A DNA stretch of 13,615 nucleotides. It comes from Planctomycetia bacterium. Its GTDB lineage: Bacteria; Planctomycetota; Phycisphaerae; Phycisphaerales; SM1A02. Position numbers and translations under genes: made by a program. The DNA lies in assembly GCA_005799475.1 (NCBI GenBank), contig SYGQ01000117.1:1-13615 (forward strand). The letters run 5' to 3'. The first letter of the stretch is position 1, and each line of letters opens with the position of its first letter. The notes below the pieces were generated by a model. It saw only the letters and a list, made by a program, of their open reading frames with translations, searched no databases and was not told the origin of the DNA. This document shows positions 6,215-12,099 of this stretch, one piece after another.

Positions 6215-7071
6215 TGACCCATCCAGAGCGGACCCGCGCCATGCGAAGCCTGCTGAGCATCCGTCGCGCGCCGAAGTTCCGCCACGAATCCGAGGGCGAC
6301 GATCTCGGTCCCGATGACTTCGACGAACGCACCGAGCTCGTTCACTTCGGTGCGCACGAGCCGGACACCCTGACGCTGGGCGATCTCCTGAGCGACGCAG
6401 GCAATTCCTGCTCGAATCTCGGCGCTCTCAAGCGCGCCCGCACGCGCGCAAAGACGCGCCGCAGCGGTCGCGGCCCACCGCGGCGAGCCGTCCTTCCCGT
6501 CGGCGCGAAGGACTCGCTGCGCTGCGTGGAGGAGGTCAACCTCCTCGAAATCTGCGGCCGAGAATGCCGACGGGTTTGTGCCGGCCGCGTTGCTCGGGCG
6601 CACGAGGATCGTTCGGCACCCCGCAGCGCGTCCAGCCTCGATGTCGCGCTCTTGATCCCCGATCATCCAGCTCAAGTGAAGGTCGATGCCGAGCGTCATC
6701 GCAGCATCGAGAATCATGCCCGGGGATGGTTTTCGCCATGGGTGCTCACGGGCGTACTCGGTGACGCTTCCATCGGGATGGAACGGACAGAAGCGCCAGT
6801 GGTCGATGAGCGGTGACGCGCCGGTCCACTCGGCCGCGGCGCGCAGGAGTTGCTCGGTCCTCTCGTGGACCGCATCGACATCGCGCTCTGTGTAGTGGCC
6901 ACGCGCCACGCCGCCCTGGTTGGAAACAACGATCGTCGCGTAGCCGGCTTCCTTGAGCGCGCGCACGCCCCACGCGGCCCCCGGGAGGAGTTCCACGAGT
7001 CGTGGATCGCCAAGGTCGCCATCGTTCGCGATGAGCGTGTTGTCGCGGTCGAGGAAGACGCCGCAGCGCAC
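6211..7071 (-). CDS. GmhB-like HAD phosphatase with unknown C-terminal extension
   Basis: A 286-residue HAD phosphatase. Residues 1-190 match the GmhB/HisB-N subfamily, whose GmhB members remove the 7-phosphate from heptose 1,7-bisphosphate on the way to ADP-heptose. Catalytic elements are FLDRDNT (nucleophile Asp8, acid Asp10), VVSNQGG (Ser50, Asn51), RKPSPGM (Lys114) and GDQERDIEAG (Asp139). The zinc site of E. coli GmhB (two Cys, one His, one Cys) is largely lost: aligned positions read Cys95, Phe97, His110 and Trp112. About 95 further residues (191-286) match nothing I recognise and contain a mixed alpha/beta-looking core around EVNELGAFVEVIG. The start is a GTG at 7069-7071, which puts the HAD motif at its usual distance. 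It lies 35 bases downstream of phosphofructokinase and overlaps the glycosyltransferase start. Exact substrate is inferred. Confidence 0.87.
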   Translation of the reverse strand: MRCGVFLDRDNTLIANDGDLGDPRLVELLPGAAWGVRALKEAGYATIVVSNQGGVARGHYTERDVDAVHERTEQLLRAAAEWTGASPLIDHWRFCPFHPDGSVTEYAREHPWRKPSPGMILDAAMTLGIDLHLSWMIGDQERDIEAGRAAGCRTILVRPSNAAGTNPSAFSAADFEEVDLLHAAQRVLRADGKDGSPRWAATAAARLCARAGALESAEIRAGIACVAQEIAQRQGVRLVRTEVNELGAFVEVIGTEIVALGFVAELRRATDAQQASHGAGPLWMGQ

Positions 7072-7106
7072 GGAGTGAGCCTAGCTGACGGCGCGGCGAC
7101 GGGCGC

Positions 7107-8252
7107 CTAGCAAATCGTCGATGGTTCCGACGCGGGGTCGATGCCGGTGGGTCGATCGCCGAAACTCGTGCCGATCGCGCGGGCAGCGGTGATGAGCGGA
7201 TGGCCCAGCGGGACGCGGCGCTGCTTCCCGGCCGACGCGAGCAGGTCGATGTCCGTATAGAGGTTGTTGTCGCGCACCACCAGGCGTCCTCGCGCCCCTT
7301 GCATGAGGGTGTGGATCGCGTGGAATCCGAAGTTGGTGGCGAGGATCCGATCAGCGGCGACAGGGGTCCCGCCGCGGACGATGTGCCCGAGGACGGTCGT
7401 GCGCACTTCGACGGCGGTGAGCGAGGCGATGACCTCAGCGACGCGCTCACCAATGCCGCCGAGCCGAATCGGGTCCGGGCTCAGCGGGTCCATTCGCGCA
7501 ACCACCTGCTTCCCACCGCGCGGCGTCGCCCCCTCAGCCACAACGACGATGGCGAACCCGGGACCGCGCATTCGCTGATCGATGAACCGCGCGATGTTTT
7601 CTTCGTCGTAGGGAATCTCAGGCATGAGGACCATGTCGGACCCACTCGCCACACCAGCGGTCAGTGCGATCCATCCGGCATTGCGGCCCATCACTTCGCA
7701 CACGATCACCCGGTGGTGACTGTCGGCCGTCGAGTGGAGCCGGTCGAGCGCTTCGGTCGCGGTGGCCACCGCCGTGAGGAACCCGAAGCTGATTTCGGTG
7801 CCGACGAGGTCGTTGTCAATGGTCTTGGGAATGCCAATGATGTTGACGCCCGCCGCAACCAAGGATGCCGCGGCCGCCATCGTGCCGTCGCCGCCGATCA
7901 CGATGAGCGCGTCGATGCCATGCCGGCGAATCGTCGCGAGGCAGCGGGGGGTCACATCGGAAAACACCACGCTTCCATCGGGATTCACGCCCGTGGGATG
8001 GTGGCGCGGGTTGCACCGATTGTTGCTGCCGAGGATGGTCCCGCCGCGCGTGAGGATTCCCGAAACATCACGGAATGACAACGGCCGCACGCGGTCATCG
8101 ACGAGCCCGATGAAGCCATCCTCGATGCCGACAACCTCGATGCCGTGGCGAAGGATGGCCGTCTTGGTCACGGCGCGGATCACGGCGTTGAGCCCCGGAC
8201 AATCGCCTCCGGCGGTGAGGACACCGATGCGTCGAATCGCGTTCGTGGTCAT
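7107..8252 (-). CDS. 6-phosphofructokinase (PfkA family)
   Basis: A 381-residue PFK-family kinase phosphorylating fructose 6-phosphate to the 1,6-bisphosphate in glycolysis. Motifs in order are TAGGDCPGLNAVIR (13-26, nucleotide loop), IGGDGTM (119-125), PKTIDND (142-148, catalytic base Asp146) and MGRNAGW (188-194). Gly123 aligns with E. coli Gly104, the ATP-type residue. Lys143 aligns with position 124, where Lys is typical of pyrophosphate-dependent enzymes. This Gly/Lys mixture occurs in ATP-dependent enzymes of actinobacteria and trypanosomes, so ATP is my preferred donor, but sequence does not prove it. The ATG at 8250-8252 has no clear ribosome binding site. It is the first gene of the six-gene minus operon and is divergent from the aminotransferase; I found no convincing promoter in the 57-base gap. 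Confidence 0.94.
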   Translation of the reverse strand: MTTNAIRRIGVLTAGGDCPGLNAVIRAVTKTAILRHGIEVVGIEDGFIGLVDDRVRPLSFRDVSGILTRGGTILGSNNRCNPRHHPTGVNPDGSVVFSDVTPRCLATIRRHGIDALIVIGGDGTMAAAASLVAAGVNIIGIPKTIDNDLVGTEISFGFLTAVATATEALDRLHSTADSHHRVIVCEVMGRNAGWIALTAGVASGSDMVLMPEIPYDEENIARFIDQRMRGPGFAIVVVAEGATPRGGKQVVARMDPLSPDPIRLGGIGERVAEVIASLTAVEVRTTVLGHIVRGGTPVAADRILATNFGFHAIHTLMQGARGRLVVRDNNLYTDIDLLASAGKQRRVPLGHPLITAARAIGTSFGDRPTGIDPASEPSTIC

Positions 8253-8309
8253 CGCGCGATGACTCTATCCGCGACTTGGAGTGAGAGTCTCGGCTAGTCT
8301 TGAACCGTC

Positions 8310-9572
8310 ATGCAGATCGCCTCGCGCATCGAAGCCATGAAGGAGTCCGCCACGCTGGCCGTGGGCGCAAAGGTCGGAGCCTTGCGCGCTGCGGGCGTCG
8401 ATGTCGTGGGGTTCGCGATGGGGGAGCCGGACTTCGACACACCCACGAACATCAAGCGAGCAGCGATCGTGGCCCTCGAGTCGGGCATGACCAAGTACGC
8501 CCCGACGGCTGGCGACAAGGCCGCGCGAGAGGCGATCGCCGAGAAGTTTCGCCGCGAGAACGGGATCGCATGCAAGGCCGAGCATGTCACCGTGACGGTT
8601 GGCGCGAAGCACGCTATCTACATGGCGCTTCAGGCGATGATCGAGCCAGGTCGCGGCGACGAGTTTCTCCTGCCCACGCCCGCGTGGGTCAGCTACCGAC
8701 CGCTCATTGAACTCGCCGGTGGCGTCTGCATCGAGATTCCCGGGTCGATCGATCATGCCTTCGCCGTCACGGCGGCGCAGGTTCGCGCGGCGATCACGCC
8801 ACGAACGGTTGGCATCCTTCTCAATTCACCGAGCAATCCCTGCGGGGTGGTGGTGGCGCCGAGCGAACTCAAGGCCATCGTGGATGTCGTCGCTGAGCAC
8901 CCCCGAGTGGCCATCCTCTCGGACGAGATCTACGAGAAGCTGGTGTTCCCAGAGATTTCCCCGGACGCTGTGCACTGGTCGCCCGGCAGCGACCCGCGCG
9001 TGGCCATGCGGACCGTGACCGTCAACGGACTCAGCAAGGCATTCGCCATGACCGGGTGGCGCATCGGCTACCTCTGCGCTCCCGGCGGCACATTCGCGCG
9101 AGAGATCATCAAGCTGCAGGGACAAATGACCAACTCGATCGCGAGTTTCTTCCTTCCAGCGATCGTCGAAGCGCTGTCGCCGTCGAGCGCCTCGCAGGTC
9201 GAGACGATGCGCGCGGCGTTCGCCTCGCGTGCACGGCTGATTCACGCGGGCCTTCTCGAGATCCCTGGGATGCAGTGCGTCCAACCGACCGGCGCGTTCT
9301 ATGCCTTCCCAGACATCTCGGCGCTCATTGGGTCGCGCACAATGAAGGGTGCGATCATCCGCTCGGCGCAGTCGTTTGCCGACGCGCTCTTGGACGAAGC
9401 GCATGTCGCGGTCGTTCCCGGCGAGGACTTCGGCGATTGCGCGAAGACTCACATCCGCCTCTCCTTCGCCTGTTCAGAGGCGCAGATCACCAAAGGCTTG
9501 GATCGGATCAAGCGTTTTGTGAACTCGCTCGCGGGCGCGCCATCGACCGCGAAGGTCGGCTCCGTCAGCTGA
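8310..9572 (+). CDS. Pyridoxal-phosphate aminotransferase, aspartate aminotransferase type (class I, Ib-like)
   Basis: A 420-residue cytoplasmic fold-type I PLP enzyme, most like class Ib aspartate aminotransferases, which move the amino group between aspartate and 2-oxoglutarate. Key features are GFAMGEPDFDTP (34-45), KYAPTAGDKAAREAIAEKF, NSPSNPCGVV (172-181, Asn176), SDEIYEKLVF (204-213, Asp205 and Tyr208), GLSKAFAMTGWRIGY (240-254) with the Schiff-base Lys243, and the C-terminal IRLSFACS with the substrate carboxylate Arg. The ATG at 8310 has no Shine-Dalgarno, but MQIASRIEAMKESATLAV is the standard family N-terminus, so I keep it over the Met at residue 10. It is the only plus-strand enzyme gene here. 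Its stop overlaps the nuoB stop from the other strand. Related enzymes with prephenate or other specificity cannot be excluded. Confidence 0.93.
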   Translation: MQIASRIEAMKESATLAVGAKVGALRAAGVDVVGFAMGEPDFDTPTNIKRAAIVALESGMTKYAPTAGDKAAREAIAEKFRRENGIACKAEHVTVTVGAKHAIYMALQAMIEPGRGDEFLLPTPAWVSYRPLIELAGGVCIEIPGSIDHAFAVTAAQVRAAITPRTVGILLNSPSNPCGVVVAPSELKAIVDVVAEHPRVAILSDEIYEKLVFPEISPDAVHWSPGSDPRVAMRTVTVNGLSKAFAMTGWRIGYLCAPGGTFAREIIKLQGQMTNSIASFFLPAIVEALSPSSASQVETMRAAFASRARLIHAGLLEIPGMQCVQPTGAFYAFPDISALIGSRTMKGAIIRSAQSFADALLDEAHVAVVPGEDFGDCAKTHIRLSFACSEAQITKGLDRIKRFVNSLAGAPSTAKVGSVS

Positions 9573-9574
9573 CG
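9563..9574. repeat. 12-bp perfect palindrome spanning both convergent stop codons
   Basis: CGTCAGCTGACG is self-complementary. Each strand reads GTC AGC TGA, so the aminotransferase and nuoB both end in Val-Ser-stop through the same bases and overlap by eight nucleotides. No U-tract follows on either side, so this is not a normal intrinsic terminator. A 12-bp palindrome is expected a few times by chance in a window this size; only its placement is notable. Confidence 0.9.
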
Positions 9575-10134
9575 CCCAGCGTCACGGGCACCGGTTGTGG
9601 CCGCGGCTGGTAGTTCGGGCTGAGCGCAATGTTGAGCGGTCGGCGCAATCCGTTAGGGTCGCGCGGGATGTTGTCTTCGTCGATCACGCGCTGGATCGCC
9701 ATGATGCCTTCGATCAGCATCTCAGGTCGAGGCGGGCAGCCTGGGACATACACATCAACGGGGATGTACTGATCGATCCCCTGGACGACCGCGTAGGTGT
9801 CGAAGACGCCGCCTGTCGAAGCGCACGCGCCCATCGAAATGACCCACTTGGGTTCAGCCATTTGCTGGTAGACGCGCTGGAGGACGGGAAGCGTCTTCAC
9901 GCTGACGCGTCCGGCCATGATGAGCAGGTCTGCCTGCCGAGGCGAAAATCGCATGACTTCCGCGCCGAAGCGAGCGAGGTCGAAGCGAGAGCACGCCGTG
10001 GCCATCAACTCGATGCCGCAGCACGCCGTTGCGAACGGCATGGGCCAGATGCTGGAACGGCGCGCCCAGTTCACCACGCGATTGAGTTGCGTGGTCACGA
10101 CGCTGTCGGAAGGAAGTGCGGCTTCGAGACCCAT
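9565..10134 (-). CDS. nuoB: NADH-quinone oxidoreductase subunit B
   Basis: A 189-residue peripheral-arm subunit of respiratory complex I that carries iron-sulfur cluster N2, the last cluster before quinone. All four ligands are visible: Cys38 and Cys39 in TACCGIE, Cys104 in MGACASTGG and Cys133 in VPGCPPRPE. FSPRQADLLIMAGRVSVK (63-80) and YAVVQGIDQYIPVDVYVPG complete the family core, and the length is normal. The ATG at 10132-10134 has no clear Shine-Dalgarno. Normally nuoB lies between nuoA and nuoC; here the upstream gene is a small lipoprotein (35-base gap) and the downstream gene is a convergent aminotransferase, so it is detached from the rest of the complex I genes as far as the window shows. 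It probably shares the transcript of the YihY/STAS/lipoprotein group. Confidence 0.96.
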   Translation of the reverse strand: MGLEAALPSDSVVTTQLNRVVNWARRSSIWPMPFATACCGIELMATACSRFDLARFGAEVMRFSPRQADLLIMAGRVSVKTLPVLQRVYQQMAEPKWVISMGACASTGGVFDTYAVVQGIDQYIPVDVYVPGCPPRPEMLIEGIMAIQRVIDEDNIPRDPNGLRRPLNIALSPNYQPRPQPVPVTLGVS

Positions 10135-10169
10135 GGGAAATGGAGTGTAGTCAGGTCACGCAGACTGCA

Positions 10170-10406
10170 CTACTTCGCCATCAGTTGCTTCTTCTTCCGG
10201 TAGTAGGTCTCTGGATCCTGTCCGGCAGGGACCGGACCCCACATGAGTTCGTCGAGGGCTCCCGGCTTCTCGTCGAAGTCCGGCTTGCTGACCTCCGACA
10301 CCACATCGCCATGTCGGGTCCGTACAACGCGTTCGTAGCAGCCCGCGGAACTGGCGACCGAAGCGCCAAGGAGCGCCAGCGCGGCACGGCGCAGGCGCAC
10401 GCGCAT
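10170..10406 (-). CDS. Small predicted lipoprotein, unknown function
   Basis: A 78-residue protein with a short exported N-terminus: Arg-rich residues 1-7, a hydrophobic stretch AALALLGASVASSAG and a lipobox-like SAGC with Cys23 as the predicted lipidated residue. The mature part begins CYERVVRTRHGDVV and is polar, with an acidic middle (SEVSKPDFDEKPGALDE) and a basic C-terminus (YYRKKKQLMAK). I recall similar short CYER-type lipoproteins in planctomycetes, but cannot confirm homology here. Function is unknown. Its ATG (10404-10406) shares one base with the STAS-gene stop as TGATG, so translation is very likely coupled, which strongly supports it as a real gene despite its size. The lipobox has Ser at -3 instead of the usual Leu, so lipidation is probable rather than certain. 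Confidence 0.78.
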   Translation of the reverse strand: MRVRLRRAALALLGASVASSAGCYERVVRTRHGDVVSEVSKPDFDEKPGALDELMWGPVPAGQDPETYYRKKKQLMAK

Positions 10407-10783
10407 CAGAGCATCATCCGCTCGAGTTCAACAGTCGACTGCGCAATCGTGAAGAGCCGATCGACGCGCATCAGGTGGAAGAGTTCGGCCAGTTGAACAT
10501 TCATCCCTGTCAGGACGGGTTTGAGTCCTGCGTCCACCGCACGGTTGCGGAGGTCCACACAGAGCCCGAGTCCCATGCTCGACAGCGCATCGGTGCGGGA
10601 GAGGTCAATGATGAAGCGCTTGCCCTTGACCGCTGACTCAAGGCTGCGCGCCGCCTCTTCGACGATCGCGAGGGCCTCGCGCGCACCAATCGCCGGCGCG
10701 TGGAGGCGGACGATCACATGTTGATTCTTGGTGCTGATCGTGACGAGGGTCGTCGTCGATGATGCTGGACTGTCGGGATTCAT
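10406..10783 (-). CDS. STAS-domain protein, anti-sigma-factor-antagonist-like
   Basis: A 125-residue single STAS domain like SpoIIAA/RsbV, small cytoplasmic switch proteins that bind an anti-sigma kinase or other partner. Signature segments are VIVRLHAPAIGAREALAIVEEA (23-44), KRFIIDLSRTDALSSMGLG (55-73) and LKPVLTGMNVQLAELFHLMRVDRLFTI (87-113). Ser69 aligns with the phosphorylated serine of SpoIIAA, while the preceding Asp is Ser68 here. I start at the ATG at 10781-10783, 10 bases after the yihY stop; a TTG at 10808-10810 would overlap yihY by 17 bases and adds residues not typical of the domain. No cognate kinase, phosphatase or sigma factor is in the window. Its stop overlaps the lipoprotein start (TGATG). 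The partner is unknown. Confidence 0.86.
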   Translation of the reverse strand: MNPDSPASSTTTLVTISTKNQHVIVRLHAPAIGAREALAIVEEAARSLESAVKGKRFIIDLSRTDALSSMGLGLCVDLRNRAVDAGLKPVLTGMNVQLAELFHLMRVDRLFTIAQSTVELERMML

Positions 10784-10793
10784 GGGACTGTGC

Positions 10794-12080
10794 TCAGTGT
10801 GCCGTTTCAACCGGCGGTGCAGCGGGCTGCGACTTCGACGCCAGCGTCAGCCCCGCGACGCACGCCACCTGTGCGTTGCGGAGCCGCTCGACGATACCAC
10901 CGGGTCCATCCGTCCGTCGCTCCGAGGCCATCTCAAATCCGACCCTGAGCACCGCCTCAACGGGGATCGAGTCCAGCGGTCGCGCCGGCGAGAGGAGCCC
11001 CTCGTCGCGTGCGACAACGATGAACTGGGACTCAACGAGTCGATCCACGAGGCGATTGGTCACGCCGATGTCGAGCGCGAGCGCGTCAGCAAGGCCAGCG
11101 ACATGGCATGGTTGACCCGCCCCGAATCTCCGAGCGAGCCACTCCATCGCTGCAACCGCAATGGACGGGTCAAAGGGAGGCGTTGGAGGATCCAGCGCCG
11201 TCCGTCTGGACTCGCGATTCATCAGGATGTTCAAGAGCGACGAGACTTGAAGCCCGAACAGCACGATCAGCCACATCGCATACACCCAGAACATGAAGAG
11301 GGGGACGAATCCCAGCGATCCGTAGAGGCGGTTGACGGCAAACGCTCGCTCTATGTAGAAGCCAAGTCCGCTGCGGCCGACCTCGAGCCCCAACGCACCC
11401 ACGAGCGCACCCAGAAGAGTCGGACTCCAGTGCATCCGTTGGGCCGGGATCACCCCGTAGGAGAAGATGAGCAACCCCCACAGGAGCAAGAACCCGAGGA
11501 TCGGTTCGAGGAATCGGAACGCGTGCCTCGCGGACTCCACGCTAAAGAGCATGTTGCGCAGTTCGGTGGTGACGAAGGGCAGGGCCGCCAGGATCACCGG
11601 GCCCAGCGTGAGCACCGACCAGTACACGAGGATCCGTCGGCCCCAGCCTCTTGAGTTGGGCACTCGGCAGACGATGTTGAACGACTCTTCGATCGCCACG
11701 ATGAGCCAGAGCGCCGACGCGATGACGACGGCGATCCCGACGAAGCCGAGTGCTGAAAAGTTCAGTGTTCCCGTGTAGGCCACGAGCCCCTCGATCCACG
11801 CACTCAGCGCCGGTGCGGTCTGTAACGGGCTGTCCACCGTCGAGGGACCATGAATTGCATCGAGCCCCGCCAACTCCCCCATCGAGCGCACGAATCTCGG
11901 GAACTCTTCTCCCATGAGGCTTCGTGTGACGAGCGTGGCGACGAAGAGCACCGGGATGAGCCCGAAAAGTGTGCGAAACGCGAGCGCGGCGGCCATGTCG
12001 GGCGCACGGACCGCCGCCAAGTGCGCGAGGCACCACTTGGCGATGACCCATCCGCGGCTTGATGACTTGACGAGGCTCAC
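10794..12080 (-). CDS. YihY/BrkB-family membrane protein with cytoplasmic C-terminal domain
   Basis: A 428-residue polytopic inner-membrane protein of the YihY/virulence factor BrkB family; family function is not firmly established and the old label ribonuclease BN is a known misannotation. The family start MAAALAFRTLFGLIPVLFVA (29-48) is followed by hydrophobic segments around 107-130, 151-173, 190-211, 219-240 and 255-287. Conserved features include IVAIEESFNIVCRV (127-140), YGVIPAQRMHW (208-218) and NRLYGSLGFVPLFMFWVY (250-267). Residues from about 296 form a soluble domain with two or three helices and a winged-helix look (ADALALDIGVTNRLVDRLVESQFIVV). The start is GTG at 12078-12080. It lies 19 bases after the repeat-protein stop and 10 before the STAS start, so it is within an operon. 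Confidence 0.92.
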   Translation of the reverse strand: MSLVKSSSRGWVIAKWCLAHLAAVRAPDMAAALAFRTLFGLIPVLFVATLVTRSLMGEEFPRFVRSMGELAGLDAIHGPSTVDSPLQTAPALSAWIEGLVAYTGTLNFSALGFVGIAVVIASALWLIVAIEESFNIVCRVPNSRGWGRRILVYWSVLTLGPVILAALPFVTTELRNMLFSVESARHAFRFLEPILGFLLLWGLLIFSYGVIPAQRMHWSPTLLGALVGALGLEVGRSGLGFYIERAFAVNRLYGSLGFVPLFMFWVYAMWLIVLFGLQVSSLLNILMNRESRRTALDPPTPPFDPSIAVAAMEWLARRFGAGQPCHVAGLADALALDIGVTNRLVDRLVESQFIVVARDEGLLSPARPLDSIPVEAVLRVGFEMASERRTDGPGGIVERLRNAQVACVAGLTLASKSQPAAPPVETAH

Positions 12081-12081
12081 A

Positions 12082-12097
12082 CCCCGAGTCTACGGGG
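12082..12097. other. Small GC hairpin before yihY
   Basis: CCCCG at 12082-12086 and CGGGG at 12093-12097 form a perfect 5-bp stem with a 6-base loop. It fills nearly the whole gap between the repeat-protein stop and the yihY GTG, where a ribosome binding site would be. No U-tract follows. It could modulate yihY translation, or be chance. Confidence 0.3.
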
Positions 12098-12099
12098 CG

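Noticed and set aside
8261..8289. Inverted repeat GACTCT/AGAGTC in the divergent pfk-aminotransferase gap as an operator
   Set aside because: The arms are only six bases with a 17-base spacer, and I could not find matching promoter elements on either strand, so it is not distinguishable from chance.
10406..10783. Loss of the phosphorylatable serine in the STAS protein (Met before GLG)
   Set aside because: Counting SpoIIAA from memory places the phosphorylated Ser two residues before the Gly, which aligns with Ser69 here; only the preceding Asp is changed.
12082..12097. The GC hairpin before yihY as an intrinsic terminator
   Set aside because: The stem is only 5 bp with no U-tract on either strand, and the genes on both sides point the same way with a 19-base gap, which favours read-through.
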